Positions 18,418-28,899 are shown, counted from the stretch's first letter. The stretch is 64,000 nt of DNA from Paracoccus indicus (GCF_003056335.1 NZ_PYWA01000001.1:434001-498000); one strand, 5' to 3'. Made by a program: numbers and translations. The notes: generated from the letters alone by a model not told the origin.

Positions 18418-19008
18418 ATGAACATTCGCACCCTCGCACTTGCGCCCGCCCTCATCATCGGCCTTGCCTTCCCGGCGCTGGCCGAACGTATTCCGCTGTC
18501 CCAGATATCCAGCTATCTGAACAAGTTGACGACGCTGACGTCCGAATTCACCCAGATCAATCCGGATGGCACCGTGTCGACCGGCACCGTCTATATCCAG
18601 CGCCCCGGACGCGTGCGCTTCGAATACGACAACGACAATACGCTGGTCCTGGCATCGGGCGGCAATGTCGCGGTCTTCGACAGCAAGTCGAACGGCGGCC
18701 CCCAGCAATACCCGCTGTCGCAGACGCCGCTGTCGATCATCCTGGATGCCAATGTCGACCTGGGACGCGCCAATATGGTCACCGGACACAGCGAAAAGAA
18801 CAACGCCACCATCGTGACCGCGCAGGACCCGCAGCGTCCGCAGAACGGCAACATCCAGATGGTCTTTTCCAACCCGACCGAGCTGCGCCAATGGATCGTC
18901 ACCGACGACAGCGGCCAGAAGACAACCGTGATCCTGGGCGAGATGACCAAGGGCGGATCGATCCCCTCGTCGCGCTTCTCGATCCAGTCCGAGATCAACC
19001 GCCGCTGA
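18418..19008 (+). CDS. LolA-like outer-membrane lipoprotein carrier protein
   Basis: A 196-residue periplasmic protein with a cleavable signal (residues 1-21, ending PALA-ER). The LolA/LolB-type half-barrel starts ISQISSYLNKLTTLTSEFTQINPDG and continues GTVYIQRPGRVRFEYD. LolA carries outer-membrane lipoproteins across the periplasm from LolCDE. Similarity is to the LolA superfamily, and a specialised paralogue cannot be excluded. RBS-like AAGGATAAGA precedes the ATG. Confidence 0.82.
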   Translation: MNIRTLALAPALIIGLAFPALAERIPLSQISSYLNKLTTLTSEFTQINPDGTVSTGTVYIQRPGRVRFEYDNDNTLVLASGGNVAVFDSKSNGGPQQYPLSQTPLSIILDANVDLGRANMVTGHSEKNNATIVTAQDPQRPQNGNIQMVFSNPTELRQWIVTDDSGQKTTVILGEMTKGGSIPSSRFSIQSEINRR

Positions 19009-19092
19009 GCGATTGCGACCATACAATTGCGTGATTGACCGGATGGGACCTTCGCGCAAACCTGCGGCCCTGATCCTTTCAAGGCCGCAGCC

Positions 19093-20334
19093 ATGTCCCA
19101 GAGCACGCGCATCTTCACCCCCATCCTGATCGGCGGATCGCTGATCCTGCTGATCAATTTTGCGCTGCGCGCCAGCTTCGGCGTCTTTCAGATCCCCATC
19201 GCCACCGATTTCGGCTGGCCCCGGGCCGAGTTTTCGCTGGCCATCGCCATCCAGAACCTGGCCTGGGGGATCGGCCAGCCGATCTTCGGGGCGTTGGCGG
19301 AACGGTGGGGCGACCGATGGGCGATCATCCTGGGGGCCGCGCTCTACAGCCTTGGCCTGATCCTGACCGCCTTTGCCACGACCGCCGCCGGCATCCAGCT
19401 GCTGGAAGTCATGGTGGGTTTCGGCATCGCGGGCACCGGCTTCGGCGTCATCCTGGCCATCGTCGGACGCGCAGCCAGCGATGAAAACCGCAGTCTTGCC
19501 CTGGGCATCGCCACAGCGGCAGGGTCCGCCGGTCAGGTCTTCGGCGCGCCCCTGGCCGAGATCCTGCTGGGCTTCTACAGCTGGCAGGCGGTCTTCATCA
19601 TCTTCGGCGTCATCGTCCTGACCACGCTGCTGTTCCTGCCGATGCTGGGCGACGGCAAACCCGCAACCCGCAACCAGCTGGAGGACAGCCTCGGCACCGT
19701 GCTGAAGCGCGCCTTCCGCGACCCGTCATACCTGATGATCTTCGCGGGCTTCTTTTCCTGCGGCTATCAGCTGGGCTTCATCACCGCCCATTTCCCCGCC
19801 ATGATCACCGAGATGTGCGGCCCCATAAACCCCGCAGGCATCCTTGCGGGGCTGGGCATCACCACGACCTCGGCCCTGGGAGCGGTTGCCATTTCGATGA
19901 TCGGGCTGGCCAATATCGCGGGGGCGATCCTGGCGGGGTGGTTGGGCAAGCGCTACAGCAAGAAATACCTGCTGGCGGGCATCTATACCCTTCGCACCAT
20001 CGCCGCCGCCGCCTTCATCCTGGCGCCCATCACGCCGGGGTCGGTGATCCTGTTTTCGCTGGTAATGGGGGGATTGTGGCTGGCAACGGTACCGCTGACC
20101 TCGGGGCTGGTCGCCTATATCTATGGGCTGCGCTACATGGCGACGCTATACGGCTTCGTCTTCCTGTCGCATCAGGTCGGGTCATTCATGGGCGTCTGGC
20201 TGGGCGGCTGGCTGTATGACGTATCCGGCGACTACCTGATGGTCTGGTGGATCGGCGTGGGCGTCGGGGCCTTCAGCGCCCTGATCCACCTGCCCGTGCG
20301 CGAGGCGCCTGCCCGCGTGCCGCTCGCTGCCTGA
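19093..20334 (+). CDS. MFS transporter
   Basis: A 413-residue major facilitator with 12 predicted transmembrane helices in two halves. The motif-A-like loop between TM2 and TM3 reads GALAERWGDRWAI; a comparable second-half loop is GWLGKRYSKKYLLAG. The closest style is the oxalate/formate antiporter-like or monocarboxylate group, but the sequence does not fix the substrate. It follows the LolA-like gene by 84 bp and may have its own promoter there. Confidence 0.82.
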   Translation: MSQSTRIFTPILIGGSLILLINFALRASFGVFQIPIATDFGWPRAEFSLAIAIQNLAWGIGQPIFGALAERWGDRWAIILGAALYSLGLILTAFATTAAGIQLLEVMVGFGIAGTGFGVILAIVGRAASDENRSLALGIATAAGSAGQVFGAPLAEILLGFYSWQAVFIIFGVIVLTTLLFLPMLGDGKPATRNQLEDSLGTVLKRAFRDPSYLMIFAGFFSCGYQLGFITAHFPAMITEMCGPINPAGILAGLGITTTSALGAVAISMIGLANIAGAILAGWLGKRYSKKYLLAGIYTLRTIAAAAFILAPITPGSVILFSLVMGGLWLATVPLTSGLVAYIYGLRYMATLYGFVFLSHQVGSFMGVWLGGWLYDVSGDYLMVWWIGVGVGAFSALIHLPVREAPARVPLAA

Positions 20335-20417
20335 CGCCACCTGTTTGACCCTGCGTCAAGCCTTGCATAGGGTCATGGCGCCGACATTCACGCTAGGACC
20401 GGATGGGACCCTTGACC

Positions 20418-21179
20418 ATGATTGCACGACCGACACTGGCCCTTGCTGCCTTGCTTGCAATGACGACCGCAGCCGCCGCGCAGGGGCAGGACGACTGCAA
20501 GGTCTCGGAGTTCACCATGGGCCTTCGCTATCAACAGCAATCGGCCGAGGTGCGCGCCCTGCAGATGCAGGCCTACAACATCGCCACGATGCGCCTGGAT
20601 GCCGCCGTCGAGGGCGCCGAGGACCCGTCCAAGCTGGCCGTCGTCACCGATCTGGACGAAACCGTCATCGACAATTCGGCCCTGCTGGCGCGCGATCTGG
20701 CCGATTGCCACATGTATGACGCATGGGACACCTGGCTGCCTTGGGAACGCGACGGCATGCCCACGCTGATCCCCGGCGCGATGGAGTTCCTGACCCATGC
20801 CGACGATCTGGGCGTGTCCATCCGCTATGTCTCGGACCGTTCGGACGCGCAGAAGGTCGACACGATGGCCACCCTCACCGCCCTTGGCCTGCCGCAGGTC
20901 AGCGAGGCATCGGTCCTGCTGCTGGGCCCGCCCAAGGTCGAACGCCGCCAGATCGTCAGCAAGGATCACCAGATCGTCCTGCTGCTGGGCGACACGCTGC
21001 ATGATTTCGACGGCGGCTTCCGCAAGACCCCGCTGGAGGATCAGCGCAATCTGGTCACCGAACAGGGCGACAAATGGGGCGCCGAATGGATCGTCTTCCC
21101 CAACGCCGGCTATGGCACCTGGTCCGAGGCACCCTTGACCGAATGGACCGCCGACCCCGTCATCGAGCCTTGGGAATGA
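20418..21179 (+). CDS. Exported HAD-superfamily acid phosphatase (class B/e(P4)-like)
   Basis: A 253-residue phosphatase with a signal peptide MIARPTLALAALLAMTTAAAA. The HAD motif I is VVTDLDETVIDNS (nucleophile and acid/base Asp), motif II lies in IRYVSDRSD, and the C-terminal LLLGDTLHDFDGG carries the metal-binding Asp residues. This is the 5'-nucleotidase, lipoprotein e(P4) group, but no lipobox is seen, so a soluble periplasmic enzyme is predicted. An in-frame ATG at 20403 would add five residues; 20418 leaves a cleaner signal. The next gene is a paralogue without a signal peptide. Confidence 0.85.
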   Translation: MIARPTLALAALLAMTTAAAAQGQDDCKVSEFTMGLRYQQQSAEVRALQMQAYNIATMRLDAAVEGAEDPSKLAVVTDLDETVIDNSALLARDLADCHMYDAWDTWLPWERDGMPTLIPGAMEFLTHADDLGVSIRYVSDRSDAQKVDTMATLTALGLPQVSEASVLLLGPPKVERRQIVSKDHQIVLLLGDTLHDFDGGFRKTPLEDQRNLVTEQGDKWGAEWIVFPNAGYGTWSEAPLTEWTADPVIEPWE

Positions 21180-21180
21180 C

Positions 21181-21861
21181 ATGACCCGCCAGCCCCACGA
21201 CCACGCCATCGCCGTCCGCTATCAACAGGCCTCGGCCGAGATCCGCGCCCTGCAACGCCAGTGCTATGCGCTGGCCACGCTGCGGCTGCGCGATGCGGTC
21301 GATGCGGCGGGCGGCGGCAAGGGGCTGGCGATCCTCAGCGACATCGACGAGACGATCCTGGACAACAGCGCCGTCATGGCGCTGGCCATGCATCACGACG
21401 GCATGTTCGAAAGCCTGGACACATGGAAGCTGTGGGAACGCGAAGGCGACCCGCATCTGATCCCCGGCGCGGCAGCCTTCTTCGATCTGGCCGATCGGTT
21501 GGGCGTCACGATCTTCTACGTCTCGGACCGCTTCGACGAGAACAAGCTGGCCACCATCGCCACGCTGTCCCATCTGGGCCTGCCGCAGGTCCATGCCGAT
21601 CAGGTGCTGCTGTTCGGCCCGCCCAAGGCCGAACGCCGGGCCGCGGTCGAACGCGACCACCGGATCATTCTGCAACTGGGCGACACGCTGCACGACTTTC
21701 ACGGCGCCTTCGCGGGGGCGGCGCTGGACGATCAGCACCGGCTGACCGAGGATCATGCCGACCGCTTCGGGCAGGATTGGATCGTCTTTCCCAATGCCGC
21801 GCATGGCACCTGGATGAAGGCCGACCTGCGCCCGTGGCAGACCCCCCACATGCCCGGCTGA
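21181..21861 (+). CDS. Signal-less paralogue of the upstream HAD acid phosphatase
   Basis: A 226-residue HAD phosphatase aligned along its whole length with its upstream neighbour: both share AVRYQQxSAEIRALQ-like starts, the DIDETILDNSAV motif I, FYVSDRFDENK, LFGPPKAERR and LQLGDTLHDFHGAF. It begins at HDHAIAVRYQQ with no hydrophobic leader, so it should stay in the cytoplasm. The ATG at 21181 is 1 bp after the upstream stop, so the pair is co-transcribed and probably arose by tandem duplication with loss or gain of the signal. Substrates unknown; nucleotide monophosphates are plausible. Confidence 0.83.
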   Translation: MTRQPHDHAIAVRYQQASAEIRALQRQCYALATLRLRDAVDAAGGGKGLAILSDIDETILDNSAVMALAMHHDGMFESLDTWKLWEREGDPHLIPGAAAFFDLADRLGVTIFYVSDRFDENKLATIATLSHLGLPQVHADQVLLFGPPKAERRAAVERDHRIILQLGDTLHDFHGAFAGAALDDQHRLTEDHADRFGQDWIVFPNAAHGTWMKADLRPWQTPHMPG

Positions 21862-21965
21862 ACCGCACCCCCGATATGGTATCGCGCGGGTCTTTCATGC
21901 TAACGCAGGCGGCGGGTGCGGCGCTTGCGCATGGCACCCCCGTGATGCGCAATATTGGGGACTGA

Positions 21966-23111
<1,146 letters not shown>

Positions 23112-23118
23112 AACAGGT

Positions 23119-23149
23119 GGGTTACCGCGTCGTAAAGGCGCGGTAGCCC
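23119..23149. terminator. Hairpin between convergent glf and sulfotransferase genes
   Basis: GGGTTACCGCG pairs with CGCGGTAGCCC (one G-T wobble) across a 9-base loop, between two converging stop codons. No T-tract follows, so a bidirectional, Rho-assisted end is more likely than a classical terminator. Confidence 0.5.
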
Positions 23150-23164
23150 GTGCTCTCTGTGGAC

Positions 23165-24163
23165 CTACCTATCGCTAAGATAGGTGATCAATTCCTGCAT
23201 GAAGGGCGCCACAAGACGCTGCATCACCAGTTCCGGATCCTCCGGTAGGGCAGGCGTTTTTACCGCCAGCGAGGGATCGGGCAGAGGATCGAAGAACAGC
23301 TGGTCACGCCCGAAGAATTTTCTGGCGACCTTGCGATTGCCCTCGGCGTATTGATCCATGATTCGGTTTCTCTCCTGCCATGGAATCATCAGCGTGGTGG
23401 CGTCCTGCTGCCTGATCCGGCGGTCCACCCCCTCGGCCATCTCGATAAGCTTCAGGCGAACCTTCATGGGCGCATCGATGAACGGCAGATGCCGGACGAA
23501 CTCCGATGTTTCCGGCGTCAGGCTGATGTTTTCGCCGCCTGCCTTCTTCAATCCCTTGAACCTCGAATATCCCACGGCCTTGCAGAAGGCGGCAATGGGT
23601 CCATCCGGCATCTGTCCCCGTTCGAAAACATAAGGAATGACGCTGCCTTCTCCGAAGACCTCTTCAAGATGCCCAATGTAGCGATCATAGTCTATCCAGT
23701 GGAAGATGTCCCTATTGGCCATAAATTCCGGCCAGGACCGGTGGCACAGCTCACGGTCCCACTGGCCCTTTACGTTCTGCGCCCACCAGCTTTCCAGCCA
23801 CAGATCCTGTCGGCGCAAGCCGATGACGACCTTGACGTCGAAATGGTCGCAGAAACCGGCAAGAACACCAAGGTCCGGACGCTTGCTGACTGCTTCATCA
23901 CTGAGTATCAGGCTGTGGATATCATGCTTCTGGGCGTCGGCCCGCGCCTGCAACATCCGCCCCACGCGATCGACATTCTTCCGGCCGGCAAATATTTCGT
24001 TGAACAACCCTATGTGGCGTTGCACGCCCAGAGGATAAAGAAATCCGCCGGACCGCATCTTGTCGCGGTTGGCAAAGAGAGTCGCCTGGATCGCCGTTGT
24101 CGCAGTCCGGTGAACGCCGAAGTGCAGATATAAAGTCCTGCGCGATCTGGTTTTCCCGGGCAT
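23165..24163 (-). CDS. Sulfotransferase-like protein (first of two)
   Basis: A 332-residue cytoplasmic P-loop sulfotransferase. The 5'-phosphosulfate loop is YLHFGVHRTATTAIQ near residue 12 (the GTHKTGTT-type loop with His in the first variable place), and a later SLILSDEAVSKRP segment is in the place of the 3'-phosphate-binding region. It transfers sulfate from PAPS, presumably to a carbohydrate given the surrounding glycan genes. It overlaps nothing but starts 4 bp after the second sulfotransferase. Base composition is visibly less GC-rich than in neighbouring genes, suggesting a different history. Confidence 0.75.
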   Translation of the reverse strand: MPGKTRSRRTLYLHFGVHRTATTAIQATLFANRDKMRSGGFLYPLGVQRHIGLFNEIFAGRKNVDRVGRMLQARADAQKHDIHSLILSDEAVSKRPDLGVLAGFCDHFDVKVVIGLRRQDLWLESWWAQNVKGQWDRELCHRSWPEFMANRDIFHWIDYDRYIGHLEEVFGEGSVIPYVFERGQMPDGPIAAFCKAVGYSRFKGLKKAGGENISLTPETSEFVRHLPFIDAPMKVRLKLIEMAEGVDRRIRQQDATTLMIPWQERNRIMDQYAEGNRKVARKFFGRDQLFFDPLPDPSLAVKTPALPEDPELVMQRLVAPFMQELITYLSDR

Positions 24164-24167
24164 TCGT

Positions 24168-25154
24168 TCAACCCAACTTTACGAGGCTGTTCGCCTTCAA
24201 CAATACTTCGAACGTGTTGATGGTTTTTGCCTGCTCGAACACCTTCGCATCATCAGCAATATCTTCGAACAGGTTTTTAAGCCCTGTCGCACTGGGATGC
24301 GCGGCTGATATCGCGCTGTTCATCGCACGGTAACGCTCCATGATCTGCAGACGTGTCTGAAAATCCAGCAGACGCATGCGCGTTTTCCCTCGAGCCTTTG
24401 CCGCAGCCTTGTCCAGGCGGATCACATGATTGGTCAACTGCATATGCTGTGCTGCCGTCATCGGCAGGGTATTGCACTGACGCATGAATTCCAGGGCTTC
24501 CATATGGAGGTTGGTCTTCTGGTCTATCACCGGTCCCGAGGGAGCTTCGAAGCCTTCTGCCGACCCGATCCCAAGCACGTTCAGGAAATCGGCACCGATA
24601 TCACCGTCCTTCATGAACTTTTTGTCGAAGACCCGGACATGCATCTGTTCGCCCGCGGCCTGCCATTGCTTCAGCAGGCGCTGATAGTCGAGAAACGCCA
24701 GTTTGCTGGTTTCGAGGTATTCCGCAATCGTCTGCTTCAACCGCGGATGATAATCACGGATCTGCTGACCATAGAGCGATTCTATATAATCGTCCTGCCG
24801 ACGCAGATAGATGATGGGGCGGATGGTAACATTCGGCAGGAACTGCTTGATCAACGAGGGGTCCTGCACCCACTCGAACTCTTCCGAACTGATGACGATA
24901 TTTTCATATCGGACCTGCTCGATCTCTCGTTTGAACCGCTCCCATACAGGGATGCCATCCAGCTTGTCGTTGGGTGATTTGCGGTTGAAGATCGCCTGCC
25001 CCAAGCGATGCTGCGCCTGCGTCACACGTCCCGAATTCGGATAGTAGAACCCAAGGTCATTCAGATGGTCGCTGTTCTTGGCAAGATAATGCTGCAGCCA
25101 TGTGGTTGCCGTCTTGTGAGTGCCCACATGAATATAAAGGTTCTGCATCGTCAT
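24168..25154 (-). CDS. Sulfotransferase-like protein (second of two)
   Basis: A 328-residue homologue of the next gene, with a clear 5'-phosphosulfate loop LYIHVGTHKTATTWLQ near residue 6 and a SSEEFEW segment about 90 residues later. Its central part is richer in Asn, Lys and Ile than its neighbours, matching the lower GC of this stretch. It lies between the glycosyltransferases and the first sulfotransferase on one leftward transcript. An O-antigen or capsule sulfotransferase is the likely role; the acceptor is unknown. Confidence 0.75.
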   Translation of the reverse strand: MTMQNLYIHVGTHKTATTWLQHYLAKNSDHLNDLGFYYPNSGRVTQAQHRLGQAIFNRKSPNDKLDGIPVWERFKREIEQVRYENIVISSEEFEWVQDPSLIKQFLPNVTIRPIIYLRRQDDYIESLYGQQIRDYHPRLKQTIAEYLETSKLAFLDYQRLLKQWQAAGEQMHVRVFDKKFMKDGDIGADFLNVLGIGSAEGFEAPSGPVIDQKTNLHMEALEFMRQCNTLPMTAAQHMQLTNHVIRLDKAAAKARGKTRMRLLDFQTRLQIMERYRAMNSAISAAHPSATGLKNLFEDIADDAKVFEQAKTINTFEVLLKANSLVKLG

Positions 25155-25194
25155 TTACTTTCTTGTCCAAATTCCATTCGGATGATTGTGCAAC

Positions 25195-26094
25195 TTATAC
25201 CCGCTCGATGCGGGGTCGGAAGCTGAGGCCCTTCAGGATCGCGCCATAGATCTGGCGGCGGTGCGCCTTGGGGATGTTGGCGCCCTTCATCTGGCGGCGC
25301 ACGCCATAGGCATAGGCCAGGACGTTGACCAGACCGCCCTCGCGGCGGCGGAAAGAGGTTTCGTTGCGGGCGCCGTATTTGAATTTCCACAGGCTCTTGT
25401 CGTCGATCATCCCGAAGTTGACGCCCCGGTTGTCGGGGGTGTCATGCATGACGACGCTTTCGGGAACGAAGATGCCCGGATAGCTGCGCGCGATGCGGCG
25501 GGTGTATTCGGCGTCATCGAACCAGATGAAGTAATCCGGGATCGGCAGCCCGTGTTCGCTGACCGCCCAACGCGGGATCAGCACCGACACGAAGGAGGCG
25601 CTGTCGACCAGCGGCCAGTTCTGCGCCGCCGTGACGAAGCGCGGCCAGTCCCAGACCGGGCGCGGGGTGTTCATCTCGCACAGGGAACCGTCGATCCATT
25701 CGACCCGCGAACAGGCGAAGCTGGGGCGCCAGGCGTGGTCTTCCTCGAAGGTGATGATGGCGTGCAGCAGCTTCTCGATGGCGGCGGGTTCGGGATAGGC
25801 ATCGTCGTCCGAGATCCAGAAGTAATGCGCACCCATGCCATAAGCCGCCTTGAGGCCCGCGTGGAAACCACCCGCACCGCCCACGTTCTTGGGCAGGCGC
25901 AGATAGCGCAGGCTTTCATCCTCGCGCGCACGCGCCTCCATCAGGGTCTGCGTGTCGTCGGTCGAGGCGTTGTCCACGACCAGCACGATGTCGGGGCGGC
26001 GGGTCTGGGCGTTCAGCGCGTCCAGCACCTTCAGCAGCTTGGGCGACCGGTTGAAGGTGACGATGATCGCCGCGGTCTTGTTCAGGGCAGGCAT
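25195..26094 (-). CDS. Glycosyltransferase family 2, GlfT2/WbbL-like
   Basis: A 299-residue GT-A glycosyltransferase. N-terminal VTFNRSPKLL and VDNASTDDT bind the nucleotide sugar; YFWISDDDAYPEP carries the DDD metal motif; WFDDAEYTRRI is the acceptor-side catalytic segment. This architecture is shared with galactofuranosyl and rhamnosyl transferases. Because glf is nearby, transfer of galactofuranose is an inference. The ATG at 26094 is preferred over the GTG at 26103. Ten bases separate it from the preceding family 4 enzyme. Confidence 0.82.
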   Translation of the reverse strand: MPALNKTAAIIVTFNRSPKLLKVLDALNAQTRRPDIVLVVDNASTDDTQTLMEARAREDESLRYLRLPKNVGGAGGFHAGLKAAYGMGAHYFWISDDDAYPEPAAIEKLLHAIITFEEDHAWRPSFACSRVEWIDGSLCEMNTPRPVWDWPRFVTAAQNWPLVDSASFVSVLIPRWAVSEHGLPIPDYFIWFDDAEYTRRIARSYPGIFVPESVVMHDTPDNRGVNFGMIDDKSLWKFKYGARNETSFRRREGGLVNVLAYAYGVRRQMKGANIPKAHRRQIYGAILKGLSFRPRIERV

Positions 26095-26103
26095 GGCGGG
26101 CAC

Positions 26104-27708
26104 CTATTCTTGGGTCGTATCGGCCGCATCGCGATAGATCGGCATCAGGATTTCTTGCGCGGTGGGATCGGCGGCGATGCGCGTCCAGGCGGCCTGCAGT
26201 TCGGCCTTCTGACGGTCGCAGAAGTCGCGATCCTTCCACAGGCGGTCCACGGCGGTGACGATGCCCTTGACGCAGGCCGCAGGCTCCAGCGGGACCAGCA
26301 GATCGGCGGGCACGATCTCGGATTGCGAGCCGACGTCGGTCGAGATGGGGATGCAGCCCTGCTCGATCGCCTCGTAGCAGACCAGCGCCAGGCCCTCGTT
26401 GTTCGAGGGCAGCAGCAGGATGTCGCTGTCGGCCATGATCTGCGGCACTGTCGATCCCGCGGGCAGCAGTTCGACCTTCGAGGTCAGGCCATGGCGTTTC
26501 AGCAGGGTCCGCACCGTGTTCAGGAAGGGGCCTTCGCCGATGATGCGACCGCGCAGCGTCACGCCGTTCGCCATCGCCCATTTGTCCAGCGCCCGCAGCG
26601 CCTCGACCACGACGACGGGGCGCTTCTGGTAATAGAGCCGGCCCACGAAGGTCACGCGCAGGTGGTCCTGCCCCGGCATCATGTTCATCGCGAGCAGTTC
26701 GCGGGCAGGCTCGGCGCGGTCCAGCATGCGGCCAAGCCGCAGCTTGCCGATGACCTGGAAGTTGTCGCGATAATAATCGACCAGCTCGCGGCTGATGACG
26801 TGGTGCATGTCGATGAATTCCGACCACACGCCCGAGGTCCGCGGATAGCCGCCATCGGCATATTCCACGATATGCGTGCTGTCGATCACCTTGATCCAAG
26901 GCATGGTCGCGCGGATCTGCGGCAGGGATTCGTAAAGCGGGATGCAATGGTGAATGTGGACAAGGCCGATGTTCTCATCCTCGATCAGCCGGGCGACGAA
27001 ACGGGGCCATTTGTCATGCGGCAGATAGCGGTCCAGCCTCAGGAAGGTCACGTCGGGGCTGTCGGGCAGCTTGTCCTGCAGGCGCTGAAGCGCCGGAACG
27101 CTGGCCGCGACGAAGACGCGCAGCCCCGCCTCAATCGCCCAACGAATGGTGTCGAAGCCCAGCTTTTCCGCGCCGCCCACCTCAAGCCAATGCATGCCGA
27201 TCAGGATGGCGGGCTTCTTGTCGCTGGCGGGGCGCGAGGGCACGGGCAGATGGTCCCAGCCCTGGCCGCGAAGGTTCAGGCGACCCGGCTTGCGCCGTTT
27301 CTTGCGCAGCATCTCGGCCTGGTAGCGGATCTTTTCGTATCCCAACGGCCAGACGCTGAACAGGCGCCGCAAGGGTCGCATGGGGACCCAGGGTGCGTCG
27401 GTCTGCTGCGCCTCGGCCGGGTTCGGGCGGCGCGGAATGGCCAGGGATATGGTGATCTGGGGGGCATCGGGATGCGTCCCGGGGCGCATCACCTGGCCCA
27501 GGTATTCCGGGCTGAGGTGCTGGGCGCGGAAGGTGAAGGCCCCTTCGGTGATCTCGGGTTTTCCGTGGATGGGATCCTTGCCTTGATAGAACAGGAACCG
27601 CAGCGACTGCGTGGGATAAAGCCGCGCATAGATCGCCATGGCTTCGGAGATCTCGTGGTCAATATACGCGCTTTCCGTGCCGAAAGCGGAAGGTGTCAGG
27701 CTGGTCAT
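26104..27708 (-). CDS. Glycosyltransferase family 4
   Basis: A 534-residue GT-B glycosyltransferase. An N-terminal extension of about 150 residues precedes the acceptor domain (IGMHWLEVGGAEKLG); the donor domain shows TFVGRLYYQKRPVVVVEALRAL and the retaining-family EX7E-type motif LLLPSNNEGLALVCYEAIEQG. First gene of the leftward operon GT4-GT2-sulfotransferase-sulfotransferase. ATG at 27708 is preferred over an upstream GTG at 27744. The unusual N-terminal extension is unrecognised. Likely acts in surface polysaccharide assembly. Confidence 0.82.
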   Translation of the reverse strand: MTSLTPSAFGTESAYIDHEISEAMAIYARLYPTQSLRFLFYQGKDPIHGKPEITEGAFTFRAQHLSPEYLGQVMRPGTHPDAPQITISLAIPRRPNPAEAQQTDAPWVPMRPLRRLFSVWPLGYEKIRYQAEMLRKKRRKPGRLNLRGQGWDHLPVPSRPASDKKPAILIGMHWLEVGGAEKLGFDTIRWAIEAGLRVFVAASVPALQRLQDKLPDSPDVTFLRLDRYLPHDKWPRFVARLIEDENIGLVHIHHCIPLYESLPQIRATMPWIKVIDSTHIVEYADGGYPRTSGVWSEFIDMHHVISRELVDYYRDNFQVIGKLRLGRMLDRAEPARELLAMNMMPGQDHLRVTFVGRLYYQKRPVVVVEALRALDKWAMANGVTLRGRIIGEGPFLNTVRTLLKRHGLTSKVELLPAGSTVPQIMADSDILLLPSNNEGLALVCYEAIEQGCIPISTDVGSQSEIVPADLLVPLEPAACVKGIVTAVDRLWKDRDFCDRQKAELQAAWTRIAADPTAQEILMPIYRDAADTTQE

Positions 27709-27918
27709 GCTGTCTCGGATCTCACTTCGGCTTTCGAATGCCACATCTGTGCAACGTGCGACAGATAGCAGGTCGCTGCGGGCGATGAAACTGTCTAGGC
27801 CCCCATGCCGCCTCCATGCCGCAAGCTTGCCCGGACGGGCGTGATCATGCTAACGCCTTTGGCAATTGGCCGGGCTTAAAGCAGGTTTCTGGCATCCCCA
27901 GCCGTGATCGAACATCCC

Positions 27919-28899
27919 ATGCCGCAGACCCCGCCCACCATCGCCGCCGCCGTCGTGACCCATGACAGGCTGGACAAGCTGAGGACGACCATTGAACGGC
28001 TTTTGGCCGAACCCGTCAGCCATGTCGTGGTGGTGGACAACGCGTCAAGCGACGGGACGGCGGAATGGCTGGCGTCGCTTGATGACCCGCGCCTGCTGGT
28101 GCATCGCAGCGACAGCAACCTTGGCGGGGCGGGCGGCTTCTCCATCGCCATGCAGATCGCGCGCGATCGGACCGATGCCGATTGGATTGCGGTGATGGAC
28201 GACGACGGCCGCCCCCGGCCGGGCGCCATGCAGGCATTCTCCCGCATGGACCTGTCGGCATGGGATGCCATCGGCGCGGCCGTCTTCCACCCCGACGGCA
28301 CCATCTGCGAGATGAACCGCCCATATCGCAACCCGTTCTGGCACCTTGGACGCTTTTTGCGCACGCTGGCGCGGATGCCGCTTGGCAAGGGCCGCGAGGG
28401 GTTCCACCTGGGCGATGCCGACTATCGCGACGGCGGTCCGGTTCTGGCGGTGGACATGACCAGCTTTGTCGGACTGTTTCTGTCGCGCGATGCCCTGATG
28501 CGGGCCGGTCTGCCCGACCCGCGGTTGTTCATTTATGGCGACGACCAGCTTTATACGCTCCAGATGCGGCGCAAGGGGCTGCGGATCGGCTTTGCCCCTG
28601 AAGTCCGTTTCGAACATGACACCATGGCCCTGCAGGGCAAGACGGGGGTTGTGCTGCGGCCCTTGTGGAAGGTCTTCTACATGTATCGCAATGCGCTGAT
28701 CGCCTATCGCGTGGCGGCGGGGCCGTGGTTCTGGCCGCTGGTGCCCGTGCTGCTGCGCAAATGGCGCCGCAAGGCGGCCGATTACGGCGATGATGCCGCG
28801 ACCTTCCGGGCGATGCTGGATCTGGCGGTGCGCGACGGCCTGGCCCGCAGGCTGGACCGTCCGCACGCCGAGATCCTGCGCAGGTCAGGGTCCGACTGA
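27919..28899 (+). CDS. Glycosyltransferase family 2
   Basis: A 326-residue GT-A transferase with VVTHDRLDKL, VVDNASSDGTAEWL, IAVMDDDGRPRPGAM and the acceptor motif FIYGDDQLYTLQMRRKG. It is a second member of the same subfamily as the GT2 at 25195 (both share the NVGGAGGFHAGL/NLGGAGGFSIAM pattern). Divergent from the GT4 operon across about 210 bp that hold no gene. ATG at 27919 is chosen; a GTG five codons upstream is possible. Its 3' end overlaps the next convergent gene by 15 bp. Confidence 0.82.
   Translation: MPQTPPTIAAAVVTHDRLDKLRTTIERLLAEPVSHVVVVDNASSDGTAEWLASLDDPRLLVHRSDSNLGGAGGFSIAMQIARDRTDADWIAVMDDDGRPRPGAMQAFSRMDLSAWDAIGAAVFHPDGTICEMNRPYRNPFWHLGRFLRTLARMPLGKGREGFHLGDADYRDGGPVLAVDMTSFVGLFLSRDALMRAGLPDPRLFIYGDDQLYTLQMRRKGLRIGFAPEVRFEHDTMALQGKTGVVLRPLWKVFYMYRNALIAYRVAAGPWFWPLVPVLLRKWRRKAADYGDDAATFRAMLDLAVRDGLARRLDRPHAEILRRSGSD

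Noticed and set aside
23165..25154. Mobile island carrying the sulfotransferases
   Set aside because: No integrase, transposase, tRNA attachment site or terminal repeats are visible at its edges.
25186..27768. 860-codon plus-strand open frame over the glycosyltransferase genes
   Set aside because: Antisense to two well-supported glycosyltransferases; the product has no recognisable domain.
27709..27918. Small gene in the 210-bp gap between GT4 and GT2
   Set aside because: No start with a ribosome-binding site and coding-like composition; only a short GCCCG/CGGGC hairpin is visible.
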